Assembly (NCBI RefSeq): GCF_008801915.1
Contig: NZ_VZOV01000002.1
Coordinates: 496,001-560,000, forward strand
Direction of reading: 5' to 3'
DNA: 64,000 nt
Source of the DNA: Cupriavidus gilardii
GTDB taxonomy: Bacteria; Pseudomonadota; Gammaproteobacteria; Burkholderiales; Burkholderiaceae
Positions within the stretch are counted from its first letter, which is position 1; each line of letters opens with the position of its first letter. Of the stretch, positions 1 to 10,490 are shown piece after piece. The translations under genes and the position numbers were made by a program. The notes beneath the pieces are model-generated. The model worked only from the letters and a program-made list of their open reading frames with translations, was not told where the DNA came from and ran no database searches.

Positions 1-1263
1 CGCAAGGGCATCGACTTCGACGCCTGGGTCGGCCCGCATTCGACCGCCGAGCAATACCACTTCATCGGCAAGGACATCCTGTACTTCCACACGCTGTTCT
101 GGCCGGCGATGCTGCGCTTCTCGGGCTACCGCACGCCGACCAATGTGTTCGCGCACGGCTTCCTGACCGTCGATGGCGCCAAGATGAGCAAGTCGCGCGG
201 CACCTTCATCACCGCGCAGAGCTATATCGACACCGGCATGAACCCGGAATGGCTGCGCTACTACTTCGCCGCCAAGCTTAACGCCAGCATGGAAGACCTG
301 GACCTGAACCTGGACGACTTCGTCTCGCGGGTCAACAGCGATCTGATCGGCAAGTACGTCAATATCGCGAGCCGGGCCGCGGGCTTCCTGGTCAAGCGCT
401 TCGACGGCCGCGTCGACGACGCCGCGCTGTCGCACCCGCTGCTGGAGCAGCTGCGCCAGGCCGCGCCGCAGATCGCGCAGCTGTACGAGGGCCGCGAATA
501 CAGCAAGGCGCTGCGCCTGGTGATGGAGCTGACCGACGCCGTCAACGCCTTCGTCGATGCCGAGAAGCCGTGGGAACTGGCCAAGGACGACGCGAAACGG
601 CCGGCCCTGCACGCGGCCTGCTCGGTCTCGCTGGAAGCGTTCCGGCTGCTGACCGTCTATCTGAAGCCGGTGGTGCCGAACGTCGCGGCCGGCGTCGAGG
701 CCTTCCTCAATGTCGAGCCGCTGGACTGGCGCGCGATTGACCGCCAGCTGAGCAGCGCCAGCCCGATCAAGCCGTACTCGCACCTGATGACCCGGGTCGA
801 CGCCAAGCAGATCGACGCGCTGCTGGCGGCCAATCGCGATTCGCTGCAGGCCACCCCAGCCGCCGGCACCGAGGCCGGGTCCGGCAATGGCGCGGCCGGC
901 GCAGGCATCGAGCCGATCGCCGACACCATCACGATCGACGACTTCGCCAAGGTCGACCTGCGCGTCGCGCGCATCGTCGAATGCCGCAAGGTCGAGGGCT
1001 CGAACAAGCTGCTGCAGCTGACGCTGGACCTGGGCGAGGGCAAGACCCGCAACGTGTTCTCGGGCATCCAGTCGGCCTACCAGCCGGAGCAGCTGGTCGG
1101 CAAGCTGACCGTGGTGGTCGCCAACCTGGCGCCGCGCAAGATGAAGTTCGGCCTGTCCGAAGGCATGGTGCTGGCGGCCTCGGCGGCCGACGAGAAGGCG
1201 GCGCCGGGCCTCTACATCCTCGAACCGCATGCGGGCGCGGTGCCCGGCATGCGGATTCGCTGA
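1..1263 (+). CDS. metG: Methionyl-tRNA synthetase, 3' part (partial)
   Basis: Charges tRNA-Met with methionine in the cytoplasm. The open frame enters from the left edge, so the N-terminal HIGH half is outside the window; 420 codons remain. Seen directly: the KMSKS activation loop ([11 protein letters not shown], around base 181), then the anticodon-binding helical domain. A short Ala/Gly-rich linker follows (about bases 840-910). Last comes a C-terminal Trbp111-type tRNA-binding domain ([20 protein letters not shown], about bases 950-1240). The presence of that domain marks the long, dimerising form of MetRS. The gene ends convergently with the lipoprotein gene to its right, with an inverted repeat between them. 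Confidence 0.97.
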   Translation, partial: RKGIDFDAWVGPHSTAEQYHFIGKDILYFHTLFWPAMLRFSGYRTPTNVFAHGFLTVDGAKMSKSRGTFITAQSYIDTGMNPEWLRYYFAAKLNASMEDLDLNLDDFVSRVNSDLIGKYVNIASRAAGFLVKRFDGRVDDAALSHPLLEQLRQAAPQIAQLYEGREYSKALRLVMELTDAVNAFVDAEKPWELAKDDAKRPALHAACSVSLEAFRLLTVYLKPVVPNVAAGVEAFLNVEPLDWRAIDRQLSSASPIKPYSHLMTRVDAKQIDALLAANRDSLQATPAAGTEAGSGNGAAGAGIEPIADTITIDDFAKVDLRVARIVECRKVEGSNKLLQLTLDLGEGKTRNVFSGIQSAYQPEQLVGKLTVVVANLAPRKMKFGLSEGMVLAASAADEKAAPGLYILEPHAGAVPGMRIR

Positions 1264-1280
1264 GCAGCAGCGCATCGACC

Positions 1281-1361
1281 TGTCGTCCCCGCGCAGCCGG
1301 GGACCCAGTGCCTGATCAGGCGCTCGTGGAAAGGCGCTGGGCCCCCGCCTGCGCGGGGGCG
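1281..1361. repeat. Paired interspersed palindromic repeat (REP-like)
   Basis: Two arms of about 31 bp face each other (1281-1311 and 1331-1361). The left arm begins GTCGTCCCCGCGCAG, and the right arm is close to its reverse complement. Each arm is itself a hairpin. A single arm of the same family lies near 58714-58738. The pair sits between convergent genes, where it could act as a bidirectional transcription stop. The repeat family is inferred from these two occurrences only. Confidence 0.6.
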
Positions 1362-1372
1362 GCAGACCTCGG

Positions 1373-1960
1373 TCAGCCGCCCTGCACCTTCGACGGATCG
1401 TCGCTGCGCGAGGTATGCGTGACGAGCCCGTCCGTGCCGAAGTGCACGTTGAAGAAGGCCTTGTCCTGCGAGGTCTCCCACCAGCGGTAGCCCCACACGG
1501 TCTCCTGCTTCAGGCGGAAGGCCTCGATCTTGGTCGGCTTGCCCAGCATGCGGCGGACGCTGTCCTGGCTCATGCCGGCGCGCACGCGCTGGAAGTTCTC
1601 CGCGGTCAGCACCTGCTCGATCGCGCCGACCTTGCCATCGGCACCGATCGTCACCATCCAGGTGGTCGCGCCCTCGGGCCCGCGCGGATACTCGAGACGG
1701 CGCGCGCCGTTTTCCTCTTCCCATACGATCTCGGGCTTGCCGGCCTGGCGGCGGACGTCGTCCTCGCTGGAGACGCCGGGCTCGATCCCCTTGAACAACT
1801 GGCTGTCGGGCTGGATCGTTTGCCAGGCCGAGCGCGCGGCATCGCCCGCCTTGTTCAGCGCCTCGTCGACCTTGCGCTGGTCGCAGCCGAACAGCGCCAG
1901 CACCGAAGCGATCAGTCCCATCGCTGCGATCCCGCGCGCGGACCGGCGGCCGCTGCCCAC
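1373..1960 (-). CDS. Lipoprotein with two tandem BamE/SmpA-like domains
   Basis: Predicted outer-membrane lipoprotein of 195 residues. A GTG start at 1960 gives a basic n-region (GSGRRSARG), a hydrophobic stretch and a lipobox LFGC with the lipidated Cys at about residue 26. The ATG at 1921 would leave a signal with no basic residues, so I prefer GTG; no clear ribosome site supports either. Residues about 57-119 and 122-186 each show the BamE/SmpA/OmlA pattern (for example IEPGVSSEDDVRRQAGKPE and VRAGMSQDSVRRMLGKPTK). The gene follows tamB closely on the same strand and is probably co-transcribed with tamAB. That places a BamE-type lipoprotein beside an Omp85-family translocation system. A precise function cannot be assigned. 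Confidence 0.8.
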   Translation of the reverse strand: MGSGRRSARGIAAMGLIASVLALFGCDQRKVDEALNKAGDAARSAWQTIQPDSQLFKGIEPGVSSEDDVRRQAGKPEIVWEEENGARRLEYPRGPEGATTWMVTIGADGKVGAIEQVLTAENFQRVRAGMSQDSVRRMLGKPTKIEAFRLKQETVWGYRWWETSQDKAFFNVHFGTDGLVTHTSRSDDPSKVQGG

Positions 1961-1985
1961 GCCGCTGCCCGGACCATGGCCGCCG

Positions 1986-4900
1986 TCATCGCTTGATGGC
2001 CTCGGCAGGCCCTTCCGGTGCCGTGGGTGGCGTGGGCGGATTGTCGGCGTCCCCGTCGGTGCTTCCGGTGCTTGCATCCTGCTCCCTCCTGGCGCCCTCG
2101 CGCCGTGTTGTCGATCCTGAAAACAGCTGGCTCCAGCTGTCGAAGCGGCGGTTGAACAGCAGCGACAGCCCGTTGATCGAGCCGCCGCGCGCGATCAGCG
2201 ACCAGCGCCGCGAGAACGCCCAGGTCAGCTTGGCGACGTTGGCCGCCGAGGTCAGGCTCTGCTCGTAGCCGACCGAGATCTTCTCGCTGACGGCCTTGCC
2301 GACGCTGACCACCTGCTGATCGCTGAGGCCCGCCGTGCTGGGGCCGATCGAGAACTCGTCGATGCCGAATCGCTGCACGATGCCCTTGCCCGCCTTCGAG
2401 CCCAGCATGCCGAGCGCCGCGCCGCCCAGCGCACCGCCGCTCAACTGCTGTTGCTGCCCCGCCGCTGCGCTCTCGGCGCCGTAACCGAACATCAGCCATG
2501 ACAGCTTGTCCTCGTCTGGAACATTGGGCTCGGACACCAGCCGCACCCGCGGCAACCGTACCGTGCCGGTGACCTCGACCCCCGCCTCGACTTCCTGGTT
2601 CAGCCGCATCGCGCGGATATTCAGGTTCGGATTGCCGACCGGGCCGTTGAAATTGACGATGCCGCGCGTGATCTGCAGACGGCGGCCGAAGGCTTCGTAG
2701 GTGCCGTCGACCACCCGCACGGTGCCGGTGACGCGCAGCGGCGTCAAGGGCTCGCTGTTGACGCCCAGGCGTCCGGCCAGCAGCAAATCCGCACCCGCGC
2801 CGCGGAAGCGGAAGCGGTCGCCGAGGTCGACCGACAGGTCGATCACCGGGGCGAAGCGGCTGGTCGGCTGCGACTCGGGCACCGCCGGCGTGGCGGCGGT
2901 ACGCACGTCGCGCTCGGCACGCCGGTCGGACTTGCGCACGATCACCACGTCGTCGCCGAGCACCGGCGCGCCGGCCTTGGGCAGGTCGAACAGTCCGCGG
3001 TCGACGCGGAACTTGCCGCGGATCACGAACTGCCGGTTCTCGTTGGCCATATCGGCATTGCCCGACACCACCAGCGTGCGCTCCGGGCTGGCGAACAGTT
3101 CGAGCCGCTCGGCGACGATGCGCGCGCGCAGCGTCGGGTCGGCCTCGCCCAGCCGCACATTGCCGCTGGCGGTCAGCGTGCCGTCGCCGCCGCGGAATCG
3201 CACCTGCCGCAGCTCGATCACGTTGCGGTCGAGCACGATGCGGACGATGCCATCGGTCAGCCGGATCCCGAGGTCGTACAGCGTGACGCCCAGATCGTCG
3301 CCGTTGACCGTGCCGGTCAGCACCGGCGCCCCTACCGTGCCGGCCAGCTGCATCGCCGCCGCCAGCCGGCCCTCGAACGCGTACTGCGGTCCGGTCAGCG
3401 CCTCCAGCGCCTTGAGGCGCGGCACGTCGAAGGAAACCTGGCCGCCCAGCGCCGAGGCCGGCGTCACCGTCAGCACGCCTTGCTCCGGCATCAGCCCGGC
3501 GAATGCGTCGACCTTCGCGTTGCCCAGGCGCGACGACACCACGCTGCCGCGCAGCTGCAGGCGGTTGCCGGCGGCCTCGGCGCGCAGCACGGTCTGGCCC
3601 AGTCCCATCGTGGTAAAGCCGCGGCCCGCATTGACCGACAGGTCGCCGCTGCGGCGGCGCAGTTCGGCAAAGCCGGCCGCGGTTTCGGCCAGATTCAGGT
3701 TCCATTCGCCATCGAGCACCAGGTCCGAACGCAGCGGCGGCGCCTCGCCGGTGAAGATCTCGGCCAGTTCCAGCAGATGGCCGACCTGCAGGCCGCTGAG
3801 CTGGCCCCTGGAGCGGATGCGGCCGCGGTCCCAGTCGAGGCTGTCCAGCACGATGGTCGAGCGCTCCAGCTGCAAGCGGGTGGCGCCCAGCGTCAGCCGC
3901 TGCGAGCCGGCGCTGACGGCCACCGGCGTCAGCAGGCGCAGTTCGACGGTGCTGCGCTCCTCCAGCGTATCGAGCGTGCCGGTCCAGGTGCCGTTCTTCC
4001 AGCTGCCCTGCCCGGCGGCCTGCAGTTGCAGCGGCCGGCGCCGCACGCGGCCCTCGCCCTGGACGCGGAAGCTGTGCCTGGCCTGGGTGCCGTCCAGGCT
4101 TGCCTGCAGCGTGCCGATCGTCAGTTGCGGGCCGCGATAGCCGCGCGCATCGAGCCGAAGTCGCAGCGGCCCGTCGATGCCGCCGCGCAGATCGGCGTTG
4201 CCGCTGGCGCTGTCGACCCGATGCGGGCCCATCGACAGCGCGCGCGCATCGTAGGTCGCGGTGACCTCGGGCCGTTGCCAGGTGCCGCTGACCTGGGCGT
4301 CGAGCTTGAGCGTGCCGCCCACGCCGAACTTCAGGCGGTCGAGCTGCGGCGCGTCGACGGCCACCGTCATGCGGTCGCCGCGCGCACCGAAGCTGCCGCG
4401 CAGGTCGGCGCGGTTGCCCGCCATCGACAGCGTCGCCTCGCTCGGCAGCAGCCGCTGGCCGGCCAGCCGGACCTTGCCGCCGCCGGTCATCGGCAGCCCC
4501 GCGTATTCGCTGTCGCCGACGGAAAAGTCCGCCGCCACGCGCGGCTCGCCGGCCAGCGTGCCGGAGGCGTCGATGTTCGCGTTGATGCGCCCCTTGGCGA
4601 CGCTGGCGAGCCGCGCCGGGTCAAGATCGGTGATGCGGCCCTTGAAGCTGAACGGCTGCTGCTCTTTCAGTCCGAGCCTGCCCTCGGCGTGCAGGCTTCC
4701 CTGCGCGACGCCCAGGCGCAGCGCGGCCAGCGTCACCGCATCGGCGTCGATGCGCGCGTCGGCGAACAGCTTGAGCTCGCCGCCGCCCAGGTCCAGCGCC
4801 ACGCTCTGGCGGCCGGGCTCGAGCCGCACGATCACCGGGCCGGCCAGCCGCGCGCTGCGCAGCTTGCCGTGCAGCGCATGCGGATCGAGCCGGCGCACGT

Positions 4901-6287
4901 CCAGATCGAAGCCGCCGCGGCCCTCGCGCAGCGAACCGCTGCCGGCGATCTCCCCATTGCCGGCCAGCGCCACGCGCAGGTCGCGGACATGCTGGGCGGC
5001 CTCGCTCAACTCGACCGTGGCGCGCAGCGACTGCACCGGCAGCCGCTCCGCGTCGAGCGGTCCAGGCTCGTGATTGCGGATGGACACTTCGCCGGCCACG
5101 GTCAGCGGCGCGGCGGCCGGTGCCGCCGAGGGCCATGGTTGCGGGGCCGACGCCGCCGGAACGCTGGCCGCAGGGGCCGAGGGCACAGACGTTGCAGGAA
5201 CACTGGCCCGAGGGGCCGAGGGCGCCGGCGCTGCCGGAACACTGGCCGCAGGAGCCGAAGGCGCCGACCCTGCCGGAACATTGGCCGGCGCGGACGCGGC
5301 CCCGGGCGCAGCGGGCGCCGCTGCGCCGCCGCTGCGGTCCACCGGCCGCAGTTCGGCGTGCACCGACAGGTTCGCCTGCGGCGCGGCTGGATTGAACAGC
5401 CTGGGATTGATGCGCTCGCCATCGACCCGCAGGCGCGTGAACGGCACCGGCCCGAACGGCGTCAGCTCGACCTCGCCGCGGCCGCGCAGCCGGTCGCCGC
5501 TCGCCTCGATATCGGCACGCAGCGCCTGCAGCGTGCCGTCGGCGCGCGCGCTGACGTTGTAGGCCTCCTTCTGCCATTCGCCTTCGAGCAGCGCCTCGCC
5601 ATTCAGCGCGAACGGCGCGTCGCCGGCAAGCTGCGCGTTGGCCGACAGCTTGCCGTAGGGCGTCACCAGGCGATCGACGGTCAGCCGATGCCGGCTGCCG
5701 TCCGTATGCAGCGCGGCCGACAGATCGGAAAACACCAGCGGCGATGCGGTCGCCTCGGGCCCGCGCAGGATCGACAGCCGCGCCAGCGTCAGCGCATCGA
5801 CGTCGATCGCCAGCGGCAGCGACAGCGAATCGGGCAAGGTCGGCGGCGGCTGGTCGGGCTTGTCCTCGGACGGGGGCAGCCGGACGTCGACGTTGCCCAG
5901 CCGCAGCGCGGCCACATGCAGCCGCGCCCGGCCGGGCCCGAGATGCCAGGCCAGCGACCAGCTGCCGTCGAGGCGGTCGACGCCGACCCGGGTATCGCCC
6001 TGCGCAAATACCACGTCGCGCAGCTGAAGTCCGTGCGCGAAGGTGCCGCCCTGATACTGGCCGGCCAGCACGCCGGCGGACAGCCGCGTCGCCAGCGACC
6101 ACAACTCGCGCGAGCCGCGCTCGGTGCGCAGCGCCGCGCCGAGCGCCACCGCCAGCAGCACGATCAGCGCCACCAGCGCGAGCAGCACGATGCCGAACAC
6201 GCGCAGCCAGCGCCGGCGCCGCGGCTGCGGCGCGCGCGGCGGCTCGCTGCCGCGGGCGGGAACGGAAGGCAGGTCGGGCGTGCTCAT
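1986..6287 (-). CDS. tamB: Translocation and assembly module subunit TamB
   Basis: Inner-membrane-anchored AsmA-like protein spanning the periplasm and partnering TamA; the family is known for autotransporter assembly and lipid transport to the outer membrane. About 1433 residues. The ATG at 6287 is chosen because it gives a short cytoplasmic tail, an RRRRW basic cluster and then one membrane helix (about residues 24-55). The long middle is beta-rich. The C-terminal 350 or so residues match the DUF490/TamB domain (NLNIRAMRLNQEVEAGVEVT, LSWLMFGYG). An Ala/Pro/Ser-rich linker at about residues 317-396 is encoded by 39-bp repeats and looks like a local expansion. It lies 100 bp downstream of tamA on the same strand. 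Confidence 0.93.
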   Translation of the reverse strand: MSTPDLPSVPARGSEPPRAPQPRRRRWLRVFGIVLLALVALIVLLAVALGAALRTERGSRELWSLATRLSAGVLAGQYQGGTFAHGLQLRDVVFAQGDTRVGVDRLDGSWSLAWHLGPGRARLHVAALRLGNVDVRLPPSEDKPDQPPPTLPDSLSLPLAIDVDALTLARLSILRGPEATASPLVFSDLSAALHTDGSRHRLTVDRLVTPYGKLSANAQLAGDAPFALNGEALLEGEWQKEAYNVSARADGTLQALRADIEASGDRLRGRGEVELTPFGPVPFTRLRVDGERINPRLFNPAAPQANLSVHAELRPVDRSGGAAAPAAPGAASAPANVPAGSAPSAPAASVPAAPAPSAPRASVPATSVPSAPAASVPAASAPQPWPSAAPAAAPLTVAGEVSIRNHEPGPLDAERLPVQSLRATVELSEAAQHVRDLRVALAGNGEIAGSGSLREGRGGFDLDVRRLDPHALHGKLRSARLAGPVIVRLEPGRQSVALDLGGGELKLFADARIDADAVTLAALRLGVAQGSLHAEGRLGLKEQQPFSFKGRITDLDPARLASVAKGRINANIDASGTLAGEPRVAADFSVGDSEYAGLPMTGGGKVRLAGQRLLPSEATLSMAGNRADLRGSFGARGDRMTVAVDAPQLDRLKFGVGGTLKLDAQVSGTWQRPEVTATYDARALSMGPHRVDSASGNADLRGGIDGPLRLRLDARGYRGPQLTIGTLQASLDGTQARHSFRVQGEGRVRRRPLQLQAAGQGSWKNGTWTGTLDTLEERSTVELRLLTPVAVSAGSQRLTLGATRLQLERSTIVLDSLDWDRGRIRSRGQLSGLQVGHLLELAEIFTGEAPPLRSDLVLDGEWNLNLAETAAGFAELRRRSGDLSVNAGRGFTTMGLGQTVLRAEAAGNRLQLRGSVVSSRLGNAKVDAFAGLMPEQGVLTVTPASALGGQVSFDVPRLKALEALTGPQYAFEGRLAAAMQLAGTVGAPVLTGTVNGDDLGVTLYDLGIRLTDGIVRIVLDRNVIELRQVRFRGGDGTLTASGNVRLGEADPTLRARIVAERLELFASPERTLVVSGNADMANENRQFVIRGKFRVDRGLFDLPKAGAPVLGDDVVIVRKSDRRAERDVRTAATPAVPESQPTSRFAPVIDLSVDLGDRFRFRGAGADLLLAGRLGVNSEPLTPLRVTGTVRVVDGTYEAFGRRLQITRGIVNFNGPVGNPNLNIRAMRLNQEVEAGVEVTGTVRLPRVRLVSEPNVPDEDKLSWLMFGYGAESAAAGQQQQLSGGALGGAALGMLGSKAGKGIVQRFGIDEFSIGPSTAGLSDQQVVSVGKAVSEKISVGYEQSLTSAANVAKLTWAFSRRWSLIARGGSINGLSLLFNRRFDSWSQLFSGSTTRREGARREQDASTGSTDGDADNPPTPPTAPEGPAEAIKR
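5149..5290. repeat. 39-bp minisatellite inside tamB
   Basis: Three near-identical 39-bp units (5149-5187, 5188-5226, 5227-5265) and a partial fourth encode 13-residue Ala/Pro/Ser/Val blocks in TamB. The unit length is a multiple of three, so copy-number change would keep the frame. Confidence 0.85.
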
Positions 6288-6387
6288 GCGCCGGGGCTCG
6301 GGAAGGCGGCAGGGACGGTGGCGAGCGATGCGATCCGGGCGCTCGGCAGATGCACCGGTGCCGGCCGGCACGGAGGACGCATCGCCA

Positions 6388-8229
6388 TCAGAATGCCACT
6401 CCCAGCGAGATATGCGGCCGGAATTGCCGCTCCTGGATGCCGTAGCCGACGTCGAGCTGGACCGGCCCGACCGGGCTGCGCCAGCGCGCGCCGATGCCGA
6501 CACCGTGGTAGATGCGCACGCCGTCGAGGTTGTTGGTGGCGGTGCCGGCGTCCCAGAAGATCGCCGCGCCCCAGTCGGGCTTGAACCAGTACTGGTACTC
6601 CAGGCTGGTGGTGGCCAGGTACTTGGCCGGCAGCACGCTGGCGCCCCGCCGCGTGCCGATCGACTGGTAGCCGTAGCCGCGGATCGAATCGGTACCGCCG
6701 GCGCGGAAGCGCAGCGTGGCCGGGATCTTGTCGGCGCTGCCGCTGGTCAGGTCCGCCCCGAGCTCGAGCCGGGCCACGATCAGGTCGCGCGTGCGCACCG
6801 GAATGTATTGCCGGATGCGGCCGTAGAGGCGGACGAAGGTCTGGTCGGTCAGCAAGCCCTCGACCGCCGCGCCGACCTGCGTGTTGATGATATTGCCGCG
6901 GCGCGGGAACACCGGGTTGTCGACATCGCGCCGGGTCCACGCATATTGCGGCACCAGCGCCTTGCTCAGCTGGCGCGGCTGATCGTAGGGCCGCAGGTCG
7001 TCGTAGTAGAAGTCCAGCGACAGCGCGGTGTCGTAGCGCTCGCGCGTGCGGGAGCGGCGCACGCCGGTGCGCCAGCTCCGGGTATCGGTGTTCTCGATGT
7101 CGGTGGTGCGCTCGTAGCTGCCGTAGACGCTGTTGCGATAGGTCTTGCTGTCCGGCGGCATCGCGATCTCGGCGAAGGCGTACTGGCGCTTCTGCTCGAT
7201 GCGGGCCTGCGAATCGAAGATCCAGGCGCGGTTGAACAGGTTGTAATAGGCGTAGCGCCCCTCGACCTGCGCGCCGGTATCGGTGTTGTAGCCGACGCCG
7301 GAAACGATCCGATGAACCGGATACTCGCGCACCCGCACATTGACCGGCGCGGTCACCGTCTCGCCGTTGCCGTCGGCATCGGCGACCGGATCGCCGAGCT
7401 CGACCTGGACATTGGAGAAATATGGCTGGTTCTGGATTGCGCGCTGCAGTTCCAGCAGCCGCTCGACACGGTAGGGTTCGCCGACGTACAGCGGATTGAC
7501 GTTGTGGACGATCTGCTCGGGATAGCGGCGGGTGCCGCGCACCGTCAGCGCGCCCATCCGGTAGGCGGGGCCGCTGTCATAGCTCGCGCTCAGATCGGCG
7601 GCGCGCTCCTCGGGCTCGATGCGCGCCTGCGAGGCAGCCAGCCTGGCGCCGTAGTAGGCGTTGCTCTGCAGCTCGACCAGCGCGTCCTCCTTGGCCTTGT
7701 CCCAGTCGGACTGGCGGAACGGCTCGCCGACCGGCAGGCCCCACTTCTCCCGCATCGCGGCGACCTGCTCGGGCGAGCGCGTGGCGGCCGGCCCGCGCAC
7801 ATCGACATCGACCGCGCGGATCAGCGTGCGCGCGCCCGGGTCGACCGTCACGTGGATCACGCGGCTGTCGCCGCTGCCCTCGACGCGGGTGGTGGTCTGC
7901 GGATCGAACCAGCCTTCGGTGGCGGCAAAGGCCCGGACCTGGTCGCCGACCGTCTCGATCATGTAGGCGATCTGGTCCTCGCCCAGGTCGGCGCGTTCGC
8001 GATAGCGGACCAGGTCCAGATGCTCTTCCAGGATGTCCTTCAGCGGCTCGGGCGCCTCCACCTGGACCCGGTAGGCCGCCTGGACCGGCGCCGGCAGCAT
8101 GGCGAACAGCAGCACCAGCGGGAATGCCAGCAGCGGGAATGCCAGTATCGGGGCCAGCCGCCGCGAGGCCGGCGAGGGCGCGGGCGCCGCCGCGCCGCAG
8201 GCCCGGGGGCGGCGGAATCCGAGGCGCAT
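6388..8229 (-). CDS. tamA: Outer-membrane translocation module subunit TamA (Omp85 family)
   Basis: Outer-membrane beta-barrel partner of TamB. 613 residues from the ATG at 8229, which precedes a signal peptide (basic n-region MRLGFRRPRA, hydrophobic core about residues 28-45, cleavage near APVQA). An upstream in-frame ATG at 8250 is less likely. POTRA-type domains occupy roughly residues 50-300 (segments such as AYRVQVEAPEPLKDILEEHL and RAVDVDVRGPA). The C-terminal barrel carries the Omp85 motif FRAGGTDSIRGYGYQSIG and ends in Phe (ISLGVAF), as expected for BAM substrates. It is first in the tamA-tamB-lipoprotein run and is divergent from the DUF3460 gene. Confidence 0.93.
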   Translation of the reverse strand: MRLGFRRPRACGAAAPAPSPASRRLAPILAFPLLAFPLVLLFAMLPAPVQAAYRVQVEAPEPLKDILEEHLDLVRYRERADLGEDQIAYMIETVGDQVRAFAATEGWFDPQTTTRVEGSGDSRVIHVTVDPGARTLIRAVDVDVRGPAATRSPEQVAAMREKWGLPVGEPFRQSDWDKAKEDALVELQSNAYYGARLAASQARIEPEERAADLSASYDSGPAYRMGALTVRGTRRYPEQIVHNVNPLYVGEPYRVERLLELQRAIQNQPYFSNVQVELGDPVADADGNGETVTAPVNVRVREYPVHRIVSGVGYNTDTGAQVEGRYAYYNLFNRAWIFDSQARIEQKRQYAFAEIAMPPDSKTYRNSVYGSYERTTDIENTDTRSWRTGVRRSRTRERYDTALSLDFYYDDLRPYDQPRQLSKALVPQYAWTRRDVDNPVFPRRGNIINTQVGAAVEGLLTDQTFVRLYGRIRQYIPVRTRDLIVARLELGADLTSGSADKIPATLRFRAGGTDSIRGYGYQSIGTRRGASVLPAKYLATTSLEYQYWFKPDWGAAIFWDAGTATNNLDGVRIYHGVGIGARWRSPVGPVQLDVGYGIQERQFRPHISLGVAF

Positions 8230-8357
8230 GATCCCGAGGTCCAATATCATCCGTCGTTGCGATCCGGCAAAGTCGCTATTTGACCACACCCGGCCGCCCG
8301 ATCCGCAAACCCCGAGCGCCCGGGGCCGGCAAAGCCCGCCGCGGCATGGCAATACGG

Positions 8358-8363
8358 TAGAAT
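8358..8363 (+). promoter_or_regulatory. Candidate -10 element upstream of DUF3460-scpA-panC
   Basis: TAGAAT lies about 50 bp before the DUF3460 start. No convincing -35 box is seen at the usual spacing. The same hexamer occurs before the ZapB-like gene. Confidence 0.35.
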
Positions 8364-8411
8364 CGCGGCAGTTTTCCATTCCCCTTTTGCATTCTGTATA
8401 GCTTTCCTGCC

Positions 8412-8600
8412 ATGGCCATGTACGAATCCGACATCACCCAGTTCCTGAAGGCGCTCAAGCAGGAGCGCCCGTCGCTGGAGGCGGAACAGCGCCAAGGCCG
8501 CGCCCTGCTGTGGGACAAGGCCCCGATCGACCTCGAGGAGCGCCAGCGCGCCGAGGCATCGCGGGTCCCGCAGAAGCCCTACGTCTACTCGCTGGACTGA
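8412..8600 (+). CDS. DUF3460 family small protein
   Basis: A 62-residue acidic/basic soluble protein beginning MAMYESDITQFLKALKQ, which matches the small DUF3460 family found in Burkholderiales just upstream of scpA and panC. The function is unknown. No signal peptide or membrane segment is seen. A second ATG two codons downstream is an equally possible start. The scpA gene follows 67 bp later on the same strand, so co-transcription is likely. The spacing and conserved neighbourhood hint at a link to chromosome segregation or to cell growth, but this is inference. Confidence 0.85.
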   Translation: MAMYESDITQFLKALKQERPSLEAEQRQGRALLWDKAPIDLEERQRAEASRVPQKPYVYSLD

Positions 8601-8667
8601 TGCCGGCACGCATCCCGGCGCCGCAGTCCCTGCCGGCGACCGCGATGCGTGCAGATCCGCCCCACTC

Positions 8668-9546
8668 ATGAACCATAGCGAACAGGACAAGCTCGCGCTC
8701 GCGCTCGAGCTGCCCAGCGTGGCGCCCGATGGCACCTCGCCGGAGACGGTCGACGGCATGGCGTTCGCGCGCCTGTACGGCGAGCCGCTGTTCCAGCTGC
8801 CCCAGGACCTGTATATCCCGCCCGACGCGCTCGAGATCTTTCTCGAGGCGTTCGAAGGGCCGCTGGACCTGTTGCTGTACCTGATTCGCAAGCAGAACTT
8901 CAATGTGCTCGACATCCCGATGTCGCAGGTCACGCACCAGTACCTGGCGTATGTCGAGCAGATCCGCAAGAGCAACCTGGAGCTGGCGGCCGAATACCTG
9001 CTGATGGCCGCGATGCTGATCGAGATCAAGTCGCGCATGCTGCTGCCGGTCAAGAAGGCCGACAGCGACGAGGACGCCGAAGATCCGCGCGCCGAGCTGG
9101 TGCGCCGGCTGCTCGAATACGAGCAGATGAAGCTGGCCGCGCAGAAGCTCGACCAGGTGCCGCAGCTGGGCCGCGATTTCCTGCGCTCGCAGGTCTTCAT
9201 CGAGCAGAGCCTGGCGCCGCGCTTCCCCGATGTCGACACCACCGATCTGCAGGCCGCCTGGGCCGACGTGCTCAAGCGCGCCAAGCTGAACCAGCACCAC
9301 AAGATCTCGCGCGAGGAACTGTCCGTGCGCGAGCACATGAGCCAGATCCTGCGCCGCCTGCAGCATGCCCGCTTCATGGAGTTCACCGAGCTGTTCGAGG
9401 ATGCGATCCGCTCGGGCAAGGGCGTGCCGGTGGTGGTGGTCAATTTCATCGCGATGCTGGAGCTGTCGCGCGAGTCCCTGGTCGAAATCACCCAGGCCGA
9501 GCCCTATGCGCCGATCTACGTGCGCCTGGCCTATACCCCCGCATAG
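8668..9546 (+). CDS. scpA: Segregation and condensation protein A (kleisin)
   Basis: Kleisin subunit of the SMC-ScpAB or MksB-type condensin that compacts and segregates chromosomes. 292 residues. The kleisin N-terminal region is clear (LEAFEGPLDLLLYLIRKQNF, then the helical AAEYLLMAAMLIEIKSRMLL). A C-terminal winged-helix region ends near ITQAEPYAPIYVRL. The N-terminus is about 50 residues longer than in many homologues, as is common in Burkholderiales. It sits between DUF3460 and panC. Confidence 0.94.
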   Translation: MNHSEQDKLALALELPSVAPDGTSPETVDGMAFARLYGEPLFQLPQDLYIPPDALEIFLEAFEGPLDLLLYLIRKQNFNVLDIPMSQVTHQYLAYVEQIRKSNLELAAEYLLMAAMLIEIKSRMLLPVKKADSDEDAEDPRAELVRRLLEYEQMKLAAQKLDQVPQLGRDFLRSQVFIEQSLAPRFPDVDTTDLQAAWADVLKRAKLNQHHKISREELSVREHMSQILRRLQHARFMEFTELFEDAIRSGKGVPVVVVNFIAMLELSRESLVEITQAEPYAPIYVRLAYTPA

Positions 9547-9574
9547 CCCCGGCACCGCCGCGCGCTTTTCCTGA

Positions 9575-10441
<867 letters not shown>

Positions 10442-10490
10442 CCAGACGGACCGCTGCGCCCGCGCGCGCTCGCACGCGCGGGGCACGGCA

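Noticed and set aside
3480-6584. Very long open frame (over 1000 codons) on the plus strand, opposite tamB
   Set aside because: It is a GC-rich shadow of the tamB coding strand; its product is Arg/Gln/Ala-rich low-complexity sequence with no domain, while tamB itself is a clear family member.
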